This document shows positions 25,301 through 37,636 of a DNA stretch of 64,000 bases, one piece after another. This stretch comes from Cucumis sativus (Eukaryota > Streptophyta > Magnoliopsida > Cucurbitales > Cucurbitaceae), in assembly GCF_000004075.3 (NCBI RefSeq), contig NC_026655.2, positions 22,243,489 through 22,307,488 on the forward strand. The letters are read 5' to 3'. The notes below the pieces were generated by a model, which was not told where the DNA came from, ran no database searches, and saw only the letters and a program-made list of their open reading frames with translations. The translations under genes were made by a program, and so were the position numbers. Each line of letters opens with the position of its first letter. Position 1 is the first letter of the stretch.

Positions 25301-26591
25301 TTCAAACATATTTAAAAAAAAACAAAAATGAAAACTAAAGATAAAAGATTTTTTAAAATTATGCATATAAATACCATTTCATCTCAAGTTTTCTTGTTTT
25401 ATTATTTACTTTTAGAAACAATTTCAAAAACTAACCCGAACAATTTAGAGGCTAAAAACTCGTTTTTAAAAACTTATTTTTTGTTTTTGTAATTTTGTTA
25501 ACTCAATAAATTTACTTAATTAATTAACACAGTTTATTATTATTGCTAATTGGGGAAAAAAATATCATACACAAGTTAGCCGATTTCAAATGTGTCGGTG
25601 GGAGAGGAACACACCAATTTTAAAAAATTGAGTATGTATTAATTTTTTTTCTTTTTAGTTAAACATTAAAATTTGTTCTTAATGTTCTGCATGCAAAGGA
25701 AAAAAGAAACAATAAAATTCTGGATAATATTATTGTAGAATAATTTCAAGCTGGAAGTGTTCAATTTTAAAAGGGAAACAGAAATTGTAAATGATGGTTC
25801 CTTGAAGCTTCTTCATGGCCCTACCTGTTGCCTTTATCTCTTTCCTTAATTCAAAATGATTTGATCTGAAGATATTTTCAATTTGTTTAATAAAACTTGT
25901 TTGGAAAAACATTGAAACTAAGAATCTTTCACACATCATGTTTCCTGTTCCCTGATTCCTTGGATTTGGCATAAAATACCATCTTAGGTTTAGCTGTTGT
26001 ATTTTATTTTTAATATAGACGTGTGTGTTTCATCAAGAAGTCAGAGATAGGAGTGGAGATTGAGACCAACCAAATAAAACAATGGACCAATTCAAACTAA
26101 TTAATCAAAACATTGGAAGGAAACCGAATATTTGGCAGTTTGGTTTTGGTTTAGTGTATATTTTTCAACGTTTTAATATTCCCCTAGTTAGAGGTTTGGA
26201 TATTCTGAGTTTGATGATAGCTAAAATGTTGCTCATGTTTGTGAATACTAGTCCATCTGAATGGAACACGGGGACAGCATCGATGATGACATCAACGAAA
26301 AATTGTTATGGGGAAACGGCACCAATGGGGGGGACGACGTACCCGGGAGGGTACCCTATTCAAATGAGGGTTGTGGATGAAGTGATAAGGGAGATGAGGA
26401 AGCCAGTATACTTATTGGACATAACAATGTTATCTGAGCTAAGAAAAGATGGACACCCTTCCATTTATAGTGGTGATTTGAATCCTCAACAAAGGGCTAA
26501 CCCAGATAGATCAGCGGATTGTAGCCATTGGTGTCTTCCTGGCTTACCAGATACTTGGAACCAATTGTTTTATACTGCATTGTTCTTTTAG
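22363..26591 (+). CDS. TBL45-like: TRICHOME BIREFRINGENCE-LIKE polysaccharide O-acetyltransferase (TBL45-like)
   Basis: Five exons, 22363-22685, 22799-22970, 23095-23273, 23953-24111 and 26252-26591, join in phase to 390 residues. The N-terminus is a signal peptide or anchor (about residues 1-26, with a Leu/Phe core). A PMR5N/TBL domain follows with the expected [18 protein letters not shown] pattern and paired Cys. The esterase-type catalytic serine is in [12 protein letters not shown] (G127-D128-S129). The C-terminal DxxH is in [12 protein letters not shown] (D367, H370). TBL proteins add acetyl groups to xylan, mannan, xyloglucan or pectin in the Golgi. The gene lies between PHF5A and AP2C as, from memory, TBL45 (At2g30010) does in Arabidopsis; the specific substrate cannot be told from sequence. 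Intron 3 carries a tandem repeat that copied the exon 3 end and its splice donor, and intron 4 (2.1 kb) holds two MITE-like elements. Confidence 0.92.
23261..23836 (+). repeat. Three-copy tandem repeat (about 194-198 bp) overlapping exon 3 and its splice donor
   Basis: Copies begin with GCTCTCTAC at 23261, GCTCTCTAC at 23455 and GCTCTCTGC at 23653. Each contains ATGAA(A)CTTGA, AATATA(T)CCC, ACATACTACTCGGGACC-type and CCAACGTTTT words. The first copy starts inside exon 3 of the TBL gene, so the last 13 coding bases and the 5' splice site were duplicated with the intron. GT dinucleotides survive in copies 2 and 3 at 23468 and 23666. Confidence 0.85.
24690..24891. mobile_element. MITE-like element with terminal inverted repeats (intron 4 of TBL)
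   Basis: GATGAGAGTTGCAATTA at 24693-24709 faces the reverse complement of 24871-24887, which reads AATGATAGTTGCAATTA (15 of 17 match). The interior repeats AATTTTTATAATTAT and AATTGGAC-type words. It is about 200 bp, AT-rich and non-coding, as expected for a MITE. The family is not identified. Confidence 0.5.
24918..25082. mobile_element. MITE with about 57-bp terminal inverted repeats (intron 4 of TBL)
   Basis: The left arm starts AAAATAGCAAAATAAATT and runs to GGATTCTATTA near 24976. The reverse complement of the right arm (25027-25082) starts AAAATAGCAAATTTGACAG and runs to AGATTCTATTA. Both arms share ATATTTACGA(G/A)CT and an AAAATTTT block between. The central part contains TATCTTTCTATCATTAG. 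Related words occur near 17626-17700, so the family has more than one member in the window. Confidence 0.7.
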
Positions 26592-27978
26592 CTCTACCCC
26601 TACTTGTTCTAATGCAATTTAATTCAGGGATATATTGGAATTAATCTTTGATCTTTCCTTCTACTATGGTGTAATTTGTAAAGTAATAGCTGATTTATTG
26701 TTAGTTTAGAGAAATGCATGGGAGTATAGAGACACTATTCTGGATCATGGTTTTATCTGTTTTTTCATTTAAGTATTTTATTTTAAGTTTCAAAATCGAA
26801 GTTGGCAAAAGTTTATACCGCAATATACACCATTAATTACATTTAGTTAGAAATTTTTTTATAAACTTTTTAAATTTTAGAGTTTAGTTTGATATAATTA
26901 TTGAAAGATTATTTAATTAATGTAATTTCATAATTTAAGTGTATTTTCAAAGATTTAGTATAGGTATAGGGGACTTGAGTTCTTTCTCAATTTTATATAC
27001 TTTATATATATTAATACTAGCCTAATAACGATATTTTTTTTAATAGTTATTCATTGAAGCTTCAATAAAATTTTAAAATGTTGGACCCATTTGAAAAGAA
27101 CTTTAAAGATTTGGAAATTATTAGGGACAGTGTTGTTTAACAAAATGCATTTTTGTTTGAAACGCTTGAAAAATAGCAAAAAAAAAAGTTATAATAATAT
27201 GTCACTATATTTTTTAAATTGTAAAGTAACAAATTTAAAAGCCTACAAATCTTTGATATCACTAATTATTTGTCATATTCTCAACATGCAAAAAGGTTTT
27301 CTTAAATATTTTTGTCATCTTATGTAATTTCTCTTTTTATTTTAATAATATTTGAGGTTGGAAAATGGAAGATTTTACCTTTGATTATCAAATTATTAAA
27401 AAAGAAAAAACAAACATTATTGTTAAAAAGAAACTAATGCTAATAACTACCAATCAAAACATAAAGTTTGGTAATTAAGATAACTTTAGCTCTACTTGAA
27501 TTTGACCTAATCTTTAACATGGAAAAGTTAGTTTAAAGACTTTGAATTCTATTACTACCATTACATTAACTTTTAAGTTCAATCACACTAGTAAGATGGA
27601 TAATAAAAAAAAATCCATTCAAATTTTGAAGAAGAATTTAATTGATAACTTTTTGTCGATACTTCATTCTTAATGTATGTGAAAGAAAATGTCAAAATGA
27701 GTATAACTCAACTAACATACAATACTTATAAAAATTCGAATGTAATCTCCTATCCTACCTAAAAATAGAGTACAAGAAATCAATTATTTCAACAGAAGAT
27801 TAGAAGAAAAAGATAGATGAGAATTAGGATTAGGTGTGTAAAGTTGTAAAGCATTATCCTTATTTGTAAATCAACGCGGAGAAGGAATAAGAAAGAAGGA
27901 AGGAAGTTCAAAATTAGATTGAACTACTTAAATAAAATATAAGAAAACGCAGCGTTGCATGAGATAGAGACGTTGGTA

Positions 27979-27990
27979 GATGACGTCATC
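27979..27990. promoter_or_regulatory. Palindromic bZIP (C-box / CRE-type) site upstream of AP2C
   Basis: GATGACGTCATC is a perfect 12-bp palindrome around TGACGTCA, the consensus of TGA-type and other bZIP factors. It lies 1.2 kb upstream of the phosphatase start codon. The function is inferred from the motif only. Confidence 0.4.
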
Positions 27991-28114
27991 ATCTAACGGT
28001 CGCCTCAAAGAAGAAAAAATAGAGAGATGTATTTTAATACTTTTGAAATTGTGAGATTACCAAAACACCCCTTTTCCATTGTAACGGTAACTTCCGGGAA
28101 ATATCCGAAAACTC

Positions 28115-28130
28115 AATGACAGCTGTCATT
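28115..28130. promoter_or_regulatory. 16-bp perfect palindrome upstream of AP2C
   Basis: AATGACAGCTGTCATT reads identically on both strands. It contains an E-box core (CAGCTG) flanked by TGAC/GTCA half-sites. It may be a dimer-binding site; no known plant factor is assigned from sequence alone. Confidence 0.35.
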
Positions 28131-29011
28131 TCCCCTCCACAATCTCTAATTTATTTATTTTGTTTGTAATTTTTATTCTCAGTCAAAACTCAAAAAGGAT
28201 GATTGAATTGAAATGGGAGAATCTCATTTTGGAAATTTAACTCTTTATGTTTTATGACTTTTGACCCCCAATTACCTCATTACCCCTCCTCCTCCTATCT
28301 TTACACTTTATTCTACTTTTACCTCTCTCTTACCTACTCCAAGTCTTTGTCTAACTCTATTCAATTGGATCATCATTCTATAATTAATCAATATTTTTAA
28401 AGTTAAACTTTGGTTTTTTTCTTATTAATAAATCAACACACAAACTCTAGGATTAGGGCTTCACACACTTTGATTTTGCCTATAATGAGAGAGGCCAAAC
28501 TTTAACCATATCACATTTTTTTCGTTGTCTTATCCATACTACTTTACCTTGTGATGACATATTCTAATAATTTATCTAGTAAAACCTCTTTAACTTTTAT
28601 AGGTCATTTTTTAAGAGTGTTAACGTAGAATATATGTATATATACTTAAGTCGGTATACAATAAGTTAAGTTGAATTGATGGTATAGGACGGTTGGAATG
28701 CCTTAATGGTTAAGGTGTGGAGAAAAGTATATAGTGTATGAAAGAAACAAGAAAATAGTATCCATCATAAGTAACATGTTTGTTGCAATGATAATTAAAT
28801 GGAGACCTAGAACTTTGATGAATTAATTTTCGTTTTGGCTGCCGACTGACTATTATAATAACGTTTGACTGAAGTCAGAAAGCAAAAGGGAAAGAAGGGT
28901 AATTGTGGTATTTCAGTGGAATGAAAAGGAATATTAGTCAAAATACGTTAAGAATAATCCAAATCCAACTGTCCCCACCTCCCCTCTATTAACACGGAAT
29001 TAAAAACGAAC

Positions 29012-29017
29012 ACGCGC
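29012..29017. promoter_or_regulatory. CGCG box (CAMTA-type) in the AP2C core promoter
   Basis: ACGCGC fits the VCGCGB consensus bound by calmodulin-binding CAMTA factors, which drive fast wound and general stress responses. It sits just upstream of a CTTTATATTC TATA-like stretch (29031-29040) and about 170 bp before the start codon. This fits a wound-induced phosphatase, but it is a six-base match only. Confidence 0.35.
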
Positions 29018-29188
29018 TGACCCATTCCCCCTTTATATTCCTCTTTCTCTCTTCCATTTCTTCCGAAACCCTAATTTAATCATTCTTCTTAATTCGAACA
29101 ACAAATCGGTACTTCAACTAAAATTCTCATCTGGGTTTTAATTTTCTTCTCTTTTTCAATTTGGGTTTCTCTTTAGAAGCTTTTTAAT

Positions 29189-30709
29189 ATGTCTCTCTCT
29201 CTTGCGGTTTCCAATTCGCCCGTATTTTCCCCTTCATCCATGTTCTGCAATAAGGCGTCCATCATTTCTCCCGCGCCGGAGGCGTTGACGCTCACTTTAG
29301 CTCATTTGAAGTCATCTCAGGCTTCTTCCTCTTGCTCTTCTTCTTCTCCTTCTTCTCCTTCTTCCCCTTTCCGCATTCGCTTTCCGAAGCCTCCTTCTGG
29401 GCTTTCGGCAGCGGCCGCAGCGGTGGCGTTGGCTTCGACTTCTTCTCCTTCCTCCTCCTCGTCCAGCGCGATCTTGAAAAGGAAGAGACCCGCTAGGTTG
29501 GATATTCCGTTGACACCGTTAAGTTTTGGAGCTCCGGTGATGCCTTCGCCGTCCTCGTATAGGGAGGTGGTGGAAGCCGAGAGAGATGGGTATTCTGTGT
29601 ATTGTAAGAGAGGTAGGAGGAGAATTGCTATGGAAGATCGGTATTCTGCTGCTGTTGATATTGATGGAAATTCTAAAGAGGTAAAAATCGTTGTAGAAAA
29701 TTTCATTTTTTTATCTGGGTTTTAATTTTAGGGGAGGATTCTGCAGAGTATTAGAACAAAAGGGACTTAATTTTTGTGGTTATTGGTATTGAATTTTCAG
29801 GCGTTTTTTGGTGTATTTGATGGACATGGAGGTGCAAAGGCAGCTGAATTTGCGGCAAATAACTTAGAGAAGAATGTTTTGAATGAAATTGAGAGAATGG
29901 ATGATAATGAAACTGATTTTGAACAAGCTATTAAACATGGCTACCTCACCACAGATTCTGATTTCCTCAAGGAGGATCAACGTGGTGGTTCTTGTTGTGT
30001 GACAGCCCTTATCAAGAAAGGAAACCTTGTTATTTCCAACGCCGGTGATTGTCGTGCCGTTCTCAGCAGCCAAGGTGTTGCCGAGGCCATCACTTCCGAC
30101 CACCGCCCATCCCGGGAAGACGAAAGGCACAGGATCGAGTCCACGGTAAGAATTGAATTGGAAGATGATGGTTCCATTAATTCATTAACAATTTAGCCTT
30201 TGTTCAATGTTGATGGAGTGATGATGTGAAAACTGAATTTGGTGTACTTTTTTTGGCGCGTTCTATAGGGTGGATATGTTGATTTGTGCAATGGAATTTG
30301 GAGAGTCCAGGGATCTCTGGCTGTAACAAGAGGAATTGGAGATGCTCACCTCAAACAATGGGTGATAGCCGAACCGGAGACAAGGGCAATTCGTATCGAG
30401 CCACGACACGAGTTCTTGATCTTGGCCTCAGACGGATTATGGGAAACGGTAAGCGATTAAAACCCGAATGTGATCAATTAATCACAAAAACCTCCTCCAT
30501 TTGAAGACAATTATACTAAACCATATTGTTATTTTTCTTTTGTTCAGGTGAGCAATCAAGAAGCAGTTGACATTGCACATCCATTGTGTGTAGGAATGGA
30601 GAAGGCAGAGCCATTAACGGCTTGTAGAAAGCTTGTGGAGCTTTCACTTTCAAGAGGTTCAGTTGATGACATTAGTGTAGTACTAATCCAATTGGCTAAC
30701 TTCATCTAA
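29189..30709 (+). CDS. AP2C1-like: Clade B PP2C phosphatase, MAPK-inactivating (AP2C1/AP2C2-like)
   Basis: Four exons, 29189-29680, 29801-30145, 30269-30448 and 30548-30709, encode 392 residues, close to the roughly 396 of Arabidopsis AP2C1. The N-terminal 95 residues are Ser/Ala/Pro-rich, possibly a plastid-type or disordered region. Next comes a MAPK-docking (KIM) motif KRKRPARLDIPL at residues 97-108. The PP2C domain follows, with acidic metal-binding residues at E149-D150, DGHGG (D171-G175), GGSCCVTALI, NAGDCRAVL, GDAHLKQWVIAEPE, ASDGLWE and SVDDISVV near the C-terminus. Members dephosphorylate and inactivate stress MAPKs such as MPK4 and MPK6 and dampen wound and pathogen signalling. All metal-binding residues appear present. 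From memory, AP2C1 is At2g30020 and AP2C2 is At1g07160; the neighbours here support that orthology. It is notable that a MAPKKK gene lies 11 kb downstream. Confidence 0.94.
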
Positions 30710-33700
30710 TTTGGTTATTAGTTTTAGTGTAATATTTATAGAGAGGATGATAATGATCTGATGATGATGATGATGATGCTGCCTTAAAATTTGAACTAAC
30801 CCCATAATTTAATGAGAATAGGGGGCTGATGGGAGTGGAAAATTTTGTCTCTCTGATTAGCCTTTCAAATCTAATTAGGGTTTTGTGAGTGTAATTTGAC
30901 TGATCATATTCTTTTGTATTTATGACTCCAATTTTTAATAATATCCAATATTTATTATGATTCCTTCTCAGTTCTCTCTAGTGTAATTTTTCTGAATTCT
31001 CAACTATCAAATAATCACCAGTAAAAGATTTTGGCTACTTCTCCCATCTCCCAAATGATTTAGAGATGGAACTTCATGCTATGGAAGGAATATGTGGTAT
31101 CAAATAATTCAAAGAGATACCAAACAATTGGCGTTTTTAGGCTTTTTAATTAAATTGTTGCAACACAGAAAGCTCTAAGCTCTCTATCTGGCAGAGAAAA
31201 GATCAAAGCACAATCATAACTAACAAATTAATCTCCAAATTGAGACCTTTCTGTTTTACATTTCTATAATATTTAACAAAACTTAGAACAGATCAAATCT
31301 AACAGAAAAAAGAGAGGACCTAGTATTGTTTTTTTCTAAAACCAGAGGTATTAATTAAAAATCCATTCATATCTTAACTTTATACGTTGGTTTATCAACA
31401 TAGAGATTAATGTAGACTTTAGGGATGGATTTATTAGTAAAGTGAAGTGTATGGAAGTGAAGTTATGCTGTACTATTTTCACATAAAACAAAAGGAAAGA
31501 GGGAAGAAAGGGAAAACATGAAAGAAGAATGAGAATCCAAAATGAAGTTGCCAAGAATGAGAAGTGAGAACACAATTTTCTTTTTCTTTAATTTTTCAAA
31601 CTTCTCTTTTTTAGTTTTGAAAATATGCTGATTTTGAGTCAACACGTTCTTGAATACTTCAATTCTTCACTAAACTTTTTTATTTAATGCATCTACTCTA
31701 CTTTCATTTTTCACACTATCTTTCTTGTAAGATTAAAAAAAACATGATTTCTTTAAAATTAATTTTCTAACCTGCTCTAACTTTGTAAGAGGTTCGTTTA
31801 CTCTTTACTAAACCAAATCGAATATGGCATGAGGTTGATCTGAGTAGCTCGACCTCGTCTTGAGCCAAAGTTCACCCTCACTCCGACCAAGATAAAATTC
31901 TAAAAGGATTGTTGTTTGAATTATTCTTTTTAGAGGAAATTTATAAAGACACATAAACAAAAGAAAAAACAATAATAATAAAAAGTTATTCTTTGATCAC
32001 TCCATTGTTATATTTCTAGCACAACATGCATCAATCTCGAGTTGATCTCAAACTCTTTTCGTCAAGTTTTCAATCACTATTCTATCATAATTCTCCAAGT
32101 ATCAAAATCCTCAGCCTAATTAAGGAACTTCTAAATCAACCTCGACCTCCTTTTGAAACCTAACGATGGTGGAAAACTTAGCGTAAGGTGAGAAATAAGA
32201 GAAAATAAAATTAAGGAGAAGAGAAACTTAAAAATTATAGAATAAGTCATTCGTCCACAAAAGAAATAATATTAAAATTAATATATTTGATACTTTAATA
32301 ATACATCATCCCAAAGACGTTAACCCTTCGACTTATTTAAAACATGAACAATCACTCCACAAATCAATTTAAAACCTAAGCATGTCCCATTTTAAAATTT
32401 TGGAGACGAAATAATGTCTCTAAAATCAAACTATTAACTACAAGGATGCATTTTATTATTCTCTATTATATTTAGTCATTGTTACATTATATTAAATAAT
32501 ACTAACAACATTATTATTATTGTTGTAACATATATCACATGTCCATATATTCCCATTAGCTAAAAAATTATTTAAAGGCTGTCATGTGTGCACATTATTA
32601 TTCAACAACCATCTTTCTTTAAAATTAACTCTAAAGAAAGTTGGGCATATTATAGAACTTAATAAACATGGACAAATAATTATTTAAAGTTTCTGTCTTA
32701 AAAGATTCACCAACACTTTAAGTCTTTAACACATGAATTACAATGTTTATGTAAGAAAAACAAATTTGAACTCAAATCATTTTATTTTGATTTGTCAACA
32801 TTTTATATTAATTAAGGCATTACTACTATATTTAATAAACCTATTTTAAAGCCATATTATTAATTTGGACTTTTTTTCTTTGTTTAACAAAATATATATA
32901 ACTTTTTCTTTCGTACAAATGGTAGAAGAAATTTACACCTTAAATTTTTTTTGGTCTTCAGGTATACATATAAGATATAGTTAAGCAAAATTTCTATCGA
33001 CAACAATATATAACGTTTTAGAGTTTAGTAGTAGTATACGTAAATGGTATGATGTGATGTTTAAAAGCATGAAAAGAATTAATAGCTCATAAGAGCATTG
33101 AGCAGTGGTTTTACCCTTTTTTTTCAATACGTTTATATATAAAGTTGATTAAAAATACTTTGATTTCAGTACTCATCATGTGGTAGCTTTTGGGTGAATA
33201 ATAATTAAGTGGAAAAATAGAGGAATAATAGGCATAAGAATGAGAGTTATTAGATGTTGATGATGGATAATGATGATGGAAGCTTTATTATATTGTTATT
33301 TTCTAATATAGGAATGAAGTTCAACAAGACACTGTCAGTACAGTATGTCTAATAATTTTCTCGCCATTCGATATAGGAAAAAGAAAAACGACAAAGAATA
33401 CACCAAAAAAAACTTAAGCTTGTAATTGAGAAAAAAATTAATTATATATCAATAACAAAAGAAGCATATAAATGTTCAAATCTACATCCGTCTTATAATA
33501 GTTATTAGAAAGAAATTCACAAAAAACTTATAGTACGCTAGTAGTACTACAACAAAATCGTTTACGGTTGTTTTGCTATATAGACAAAAGTATTATTTAA
33601 TAATGGTTGGAAGATCCTAAACTAAAAGAAAGTAATATCTTACTTAATGACATGTTAATACTAAATAGAAGTAGTAATCCAAGCTAGAACTTGTGTCAAA

Positions 33701-33730
33701 AAAGATTATAATTGTCAAAACGAGCATATA

Positions 33731-33800
33731 GTTTAATTAACATGAATTAGTTCTTATACTATCAACCTCAAAGTTGGAGGTTCGATTTTTTCACCCCACG
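33731..33800 (+). mobile_element. tRNA-derived SINE-like remnant
   Basis: A degenerate A-box-like stretch (ATGAATTAGTTCTTATACTA) is followed about 25-30 bases later by GGAGGTTCGATTTTTTCACC, a B-box-like GGTTCGA word. The same arrangement recurs at 37569-37636, 50600-50690 and 6845-6920. This suggests an old dispersed SINE family, but each copy is very decayed. Confidence 0.35.
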
Positions 33801-36272
33801 TTATATTTGAATATGTTATGTTTAAAAAGAAAAAGAAAGAGAGAGATTAGGTGAAGTTGTGTTGCATGGAAGAGCAAACAAAAAAACATGGGTCATATGG
33901 CATAAGTTGGTATTGTCGGCCAAAATGAGAGAGAGCTCACTACACATCTTCCCTTTCTTGTGCTTATCTTTTGATGTGAATTGATTCCCATCATAATTCA
34001 AATATCATAAAAGGGCATTTTTAGAAAAGAATATAAAGTTTATAAATTGAATGAATATAATATAATTGACAGCATATGGAATATAATATATACACACACA
34101 TATATATATATATATATATTTGTATGGTGTTAGGATGGCATTTTTAAGACAAGGATTTGACCTAAAATCAGCATTTTGGTCTCCATTGTTGGCTACCACA
34201 CCTTCTTCCTCTCTCCCACGCCTTCTTAGGTTTCATCATAATTTCCCAATCTGATCTCTCTATCTTTTTTAACATTTTTTTCTGCTTCTCATTATCATAT
34301 TTGCATGAGAGACTTTATGATACGTAATTTTAATAATAATAATAATGTTGATATGAAGTTATCATATTGTTTGGAGGGGTTTCTTTTAAAGAAGGATTTA
34401 CAACTTAAAATAAACTTCCTACCATACCTTTATCACAAAAGGCCGTTTTGACCAAATTGGGATTATAATTTAAATTCATAAAAGAGGCAACTTTCATGCA
34501 TTATTATATAGTAAAAGCTCATGCTCATTTGGTACATCTTTGTATGGTGTATAACTAAAATAATTCATATGAATGAAGAATTTAATACATTCAATGCATT
34601 TAAGCTTCGTTTATACGATAAATCAAAGTTGAATTAATTTCAAGAAAATTAACTAGACTCCAAGTTACGTCAAACCACTTCAAGTTTTAGTTTGTGTGTT
34701 TTGTGAAGTCTATATAAAATTATATTTTCTTCCTCTAATAACCCACATCAAATTTTAGTTTAGTTTGACAAATTTCAACGAAATTAAAGACTCTTACGCT
34801 AACCTTTGGTCATGATCAAGCAATTTATAACTTTGCATATCTAGTATAATCTTAATCGAGCTATCTCATGGAACGACTAAACTAACAATTTATAAAATAA
34901 AAAGAAAATTGTTAATCCCTATCTACATATGTTAATTGAGAGACGGTAGACTTAAAGTCAACAAAAAAAAAAATGTTCTCTATATCTAAAAAAGGACTTG
35001 CAATGATGAAGACATGAAAAGATGATATTAGGAATCAAAACCCCTCTATGTAAATCACATTATTATACACACAACATCATGTTTCTTAAACAGATAAATT
35101 TGAATTCATTTAACAAAAGATTATTTTCACATACATAAATTATCTCAAGCATATACATATTAATTGCCCATCCATTTAAAAAGGCTGAGGAGGTTGTTGA
35201 ATTGTTTAAAGAGAGAACACATAATTCCAATTAATGAAACAAAATAAACAAACTTCCATTTGGGTTTTTAGTATTTAGAACAGAGAGAAATGAGCGCGTG
35301 TTCTTCATGCACCTCGACATGTCGCCTTTCCTTTATATCTCTCTGTCTTAATATCTGACGACATCTCCCCCTTCTTATCCGACACCCCAACTCTTTCCCA
35401 CTTTTTTCTTTCTTTTCTTTATAATAAGTAATATTCCTTTTCCTAAATCTCAATTATTTCCCTCTTTTTAACTCTTAATTATTATTACTCCCTAAACTTG
35501 GAACATTGTGTCAACCTAAGTATGTGTTAACAATCCTCAAACTCTTGCTAATCTTAGTTACTTGAGGTGATCACTCTCAATGACTACTTAATCAACCTTT
35601 GGATTTCAAAAATCAAATGGTGAAAATAATTATAGAGAATTGGAAAACAAAAATGGAAAAAGGCATAGCCAATTATGACCAAGGGTTGGGTTGCAATTCA
35701 TGTTGTAACATTATTGGGTGATATAATTATGAATTTAGTAAAAGTATGCTTCAACATTGCAACTCTTTGTAATCATAATGTTTTATTATTAATTCTACTT
35801 GTGTTATCACTATTATATTTTTTTAAGTGTGTAGTGACAATAGTGATATGGTAATTATTCAAAAAAAAAAACTTTGCCAATTTGATTGTGAACTAATTAT
35901 TGTATTTTACTGCTAAAAACAATGTCTAATTATTTTCATTATTATTTGAAAAAATATCAACTTATTATATCACGTGGGCCTAAATCTTTAATTTAATCAA
36001 AATCGCAATTTTAATGTTGATTTTATTTTTACTAATTCATCTACTCTCCAATCAAAAGAACAACGTACACATTTTTTCATCAACTCAATCATATTAATAA
36101 AATATACTTTTTTATTTTCTTTTAATATTTGTTTGAACTAAGAAGGTATAATTAAAAGTTTAAAATTGCCAACACCTTTTTAAAATTTAAGATTAAGATT
36201 ACAGCACTTATATTTAGTGTTTAGTCAAAATGAATAAAAATTGAAAGTTTCAAGTCGAAAATTGATACAATA

Positions 36273-36364
36273 ACGTAAATTTGATAGTTACCCTTTTATA
36301 TATATAGAAAACATGATGACGTAAATTTGATAGTTACCCTTTTATATATATAGAAAACATGATG
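36273..36364. repeat. Perfect 46-bp tandem duplication
   Basis: ACGTAAATTTGATAGTTACC through AAAACATGATG occurs at 36273-36318 and again at 36319-36364 without visible mismatches. The identity indicates a recent duplication. Confidence 0.9.
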
Positions 36365-37568
36365 ACTTAATTATTGACCTTGATAAATACGTAAAATTCA
36401 TTATCAATTATTTCTTATTTCAACCAAAATCCGAATTCATAATTTTAAATGTATTTGATATCTTAATTATTCCATATTTCTATATTGCAATAAAATTGAC
36501 ATATTACTTTTAAAAAGGTTTACCAACTTCTCCTAAGTTGAACCATTAAGAAGAAATCCACCAAATTAAGAAAAAATTGAATGAATATTTTAACATTTAA
36601 AAACGTTTTTATAAAAATGATCATAATTAAATATGAATGGACCATAATAAATACTTATGGATATATATTTGTTCTATTAATTTCTGTATATTTACAAGTG
36701 TTTTTTTTTTTTAATTTTCTTTTGTTACATATTCATCTTTCCATCCGCTCCATATTAAAAGATGATAATTATGGATCGAAATTAATTAATCAAATGTCAC
36801 ATTCAAACCAAAAGAAACCAAACTCTCCCACGAAAGATTTAGAGAAAAAAAAATACTTATTTATTACCATTTTGCTATCAAATTTTGACACTAACGAGCT
36901 ATTATGTATTAAGTATTGATAATGAAATCAAACGGTAGGAAAACTCATTGTATGAACATACCTCAACTAGTTAAATGTATTAAATTTAATATTATATCGT
37001 TGGATATTTTTGTTAGAATACAAAGAAGTAACACGTTTTTAATATTGAACATGTGAAAGAAAAATAAATTTAATTGTGTAGATTTAAATTCATAGATAGA
37101 AAGTACTTCAGCTGAATCGAAACGGCCATCAAATTAGTTGGTGTTTCGTGTACAAATATATATATATATATATAATTAATTATCTTTAAAACAATGCTAA
37201 TTAATATAAAACATGACTCATCTACCTTTTCAATCTCCAAGAGCTTTGACGTTTTTATAAGTTCTTAGTTTATTTCAATATTTATAGGTTGTTACACTAT
37301 TTGATTTAATTTGTGTTTGAACATTTGTTATTGTATATAGTTTGTGTGTCGTATCTAGTTAAGATATCATTTTTTTTCTAGTTTATTAAATTTTTATATA
37401 TATCATTTTTTTTCTAATATGTATTATATTCTTAATACATAGTTTAAAATTTTATCTCCTCAAGATAAAAAACTATCAACAAATAATTTTTCTTATAAAG
37501 TATTTAGCACACTTGTAATTTCAATGACTTTTCTGTCTCACACGTTATTCAACATCATTTTGTCAAAG

Positions 37569-37636
37569 CGAGATAGTTCAACGTCAATTGACATGACCTC
37601 TTATCCTAAAATTCGAAGGTTTGAATCCTTTCATTC
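37569..37636 (+). mobile_element. tRNA-derived SINE-like remnant
   Basis: GCGAGATAGTTCAACGTC resembles a tRNA A box and GAAGGTTTGAATCCTTTC resembles a B box (GGTTTGAATCC), about 35 bases apart. A cloverleaf does not form well, so it is not a tRNA gene. Confidence 0.35.

Larger units (their letters stand above)
26592..29188. other. Intergenic between TBL and AP2C genes
   Basis: The first 200 bases are probably 3' untranslated sequence of the TBL gene. Most of the remainder is AT-rich with no supported gene; the open frame at 27091-27327 is Lys/Asn/Leu-rich noise. The last 1.2 kb holds candidate regulatory sites of the AP2C gene: a palindromic bZIP site, a 16-bp palindrome, a CGCG box and a telo-box, listed separately or in the findings. 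Confidence 0.5.

Noticed and set aside
29317-29706. A 129-residue minus-strand frame over AP2C exon 1
   Set aside because: It is a shadow of the Ser/Ala-rich phosphatase N-terminus; Glu-rich antisense frames arise from TCC/TCT repeats.
35268-35453. A 61-residue basic minus-strand frame with RRGRCRQILRQRD, considered as a ROT4/DVL-type small peptide
   Set aside because: The Cys/Arg spacing does not match the DVL core and the C-terminal hydrophobic end with Trp is missing. No promoter is evident. Left as a chance frame.
37569-37636. Possible tRNA gene
   Set aside because: Box-like words are present but no cloverleaf forms; called a SINE-like remnant instead.
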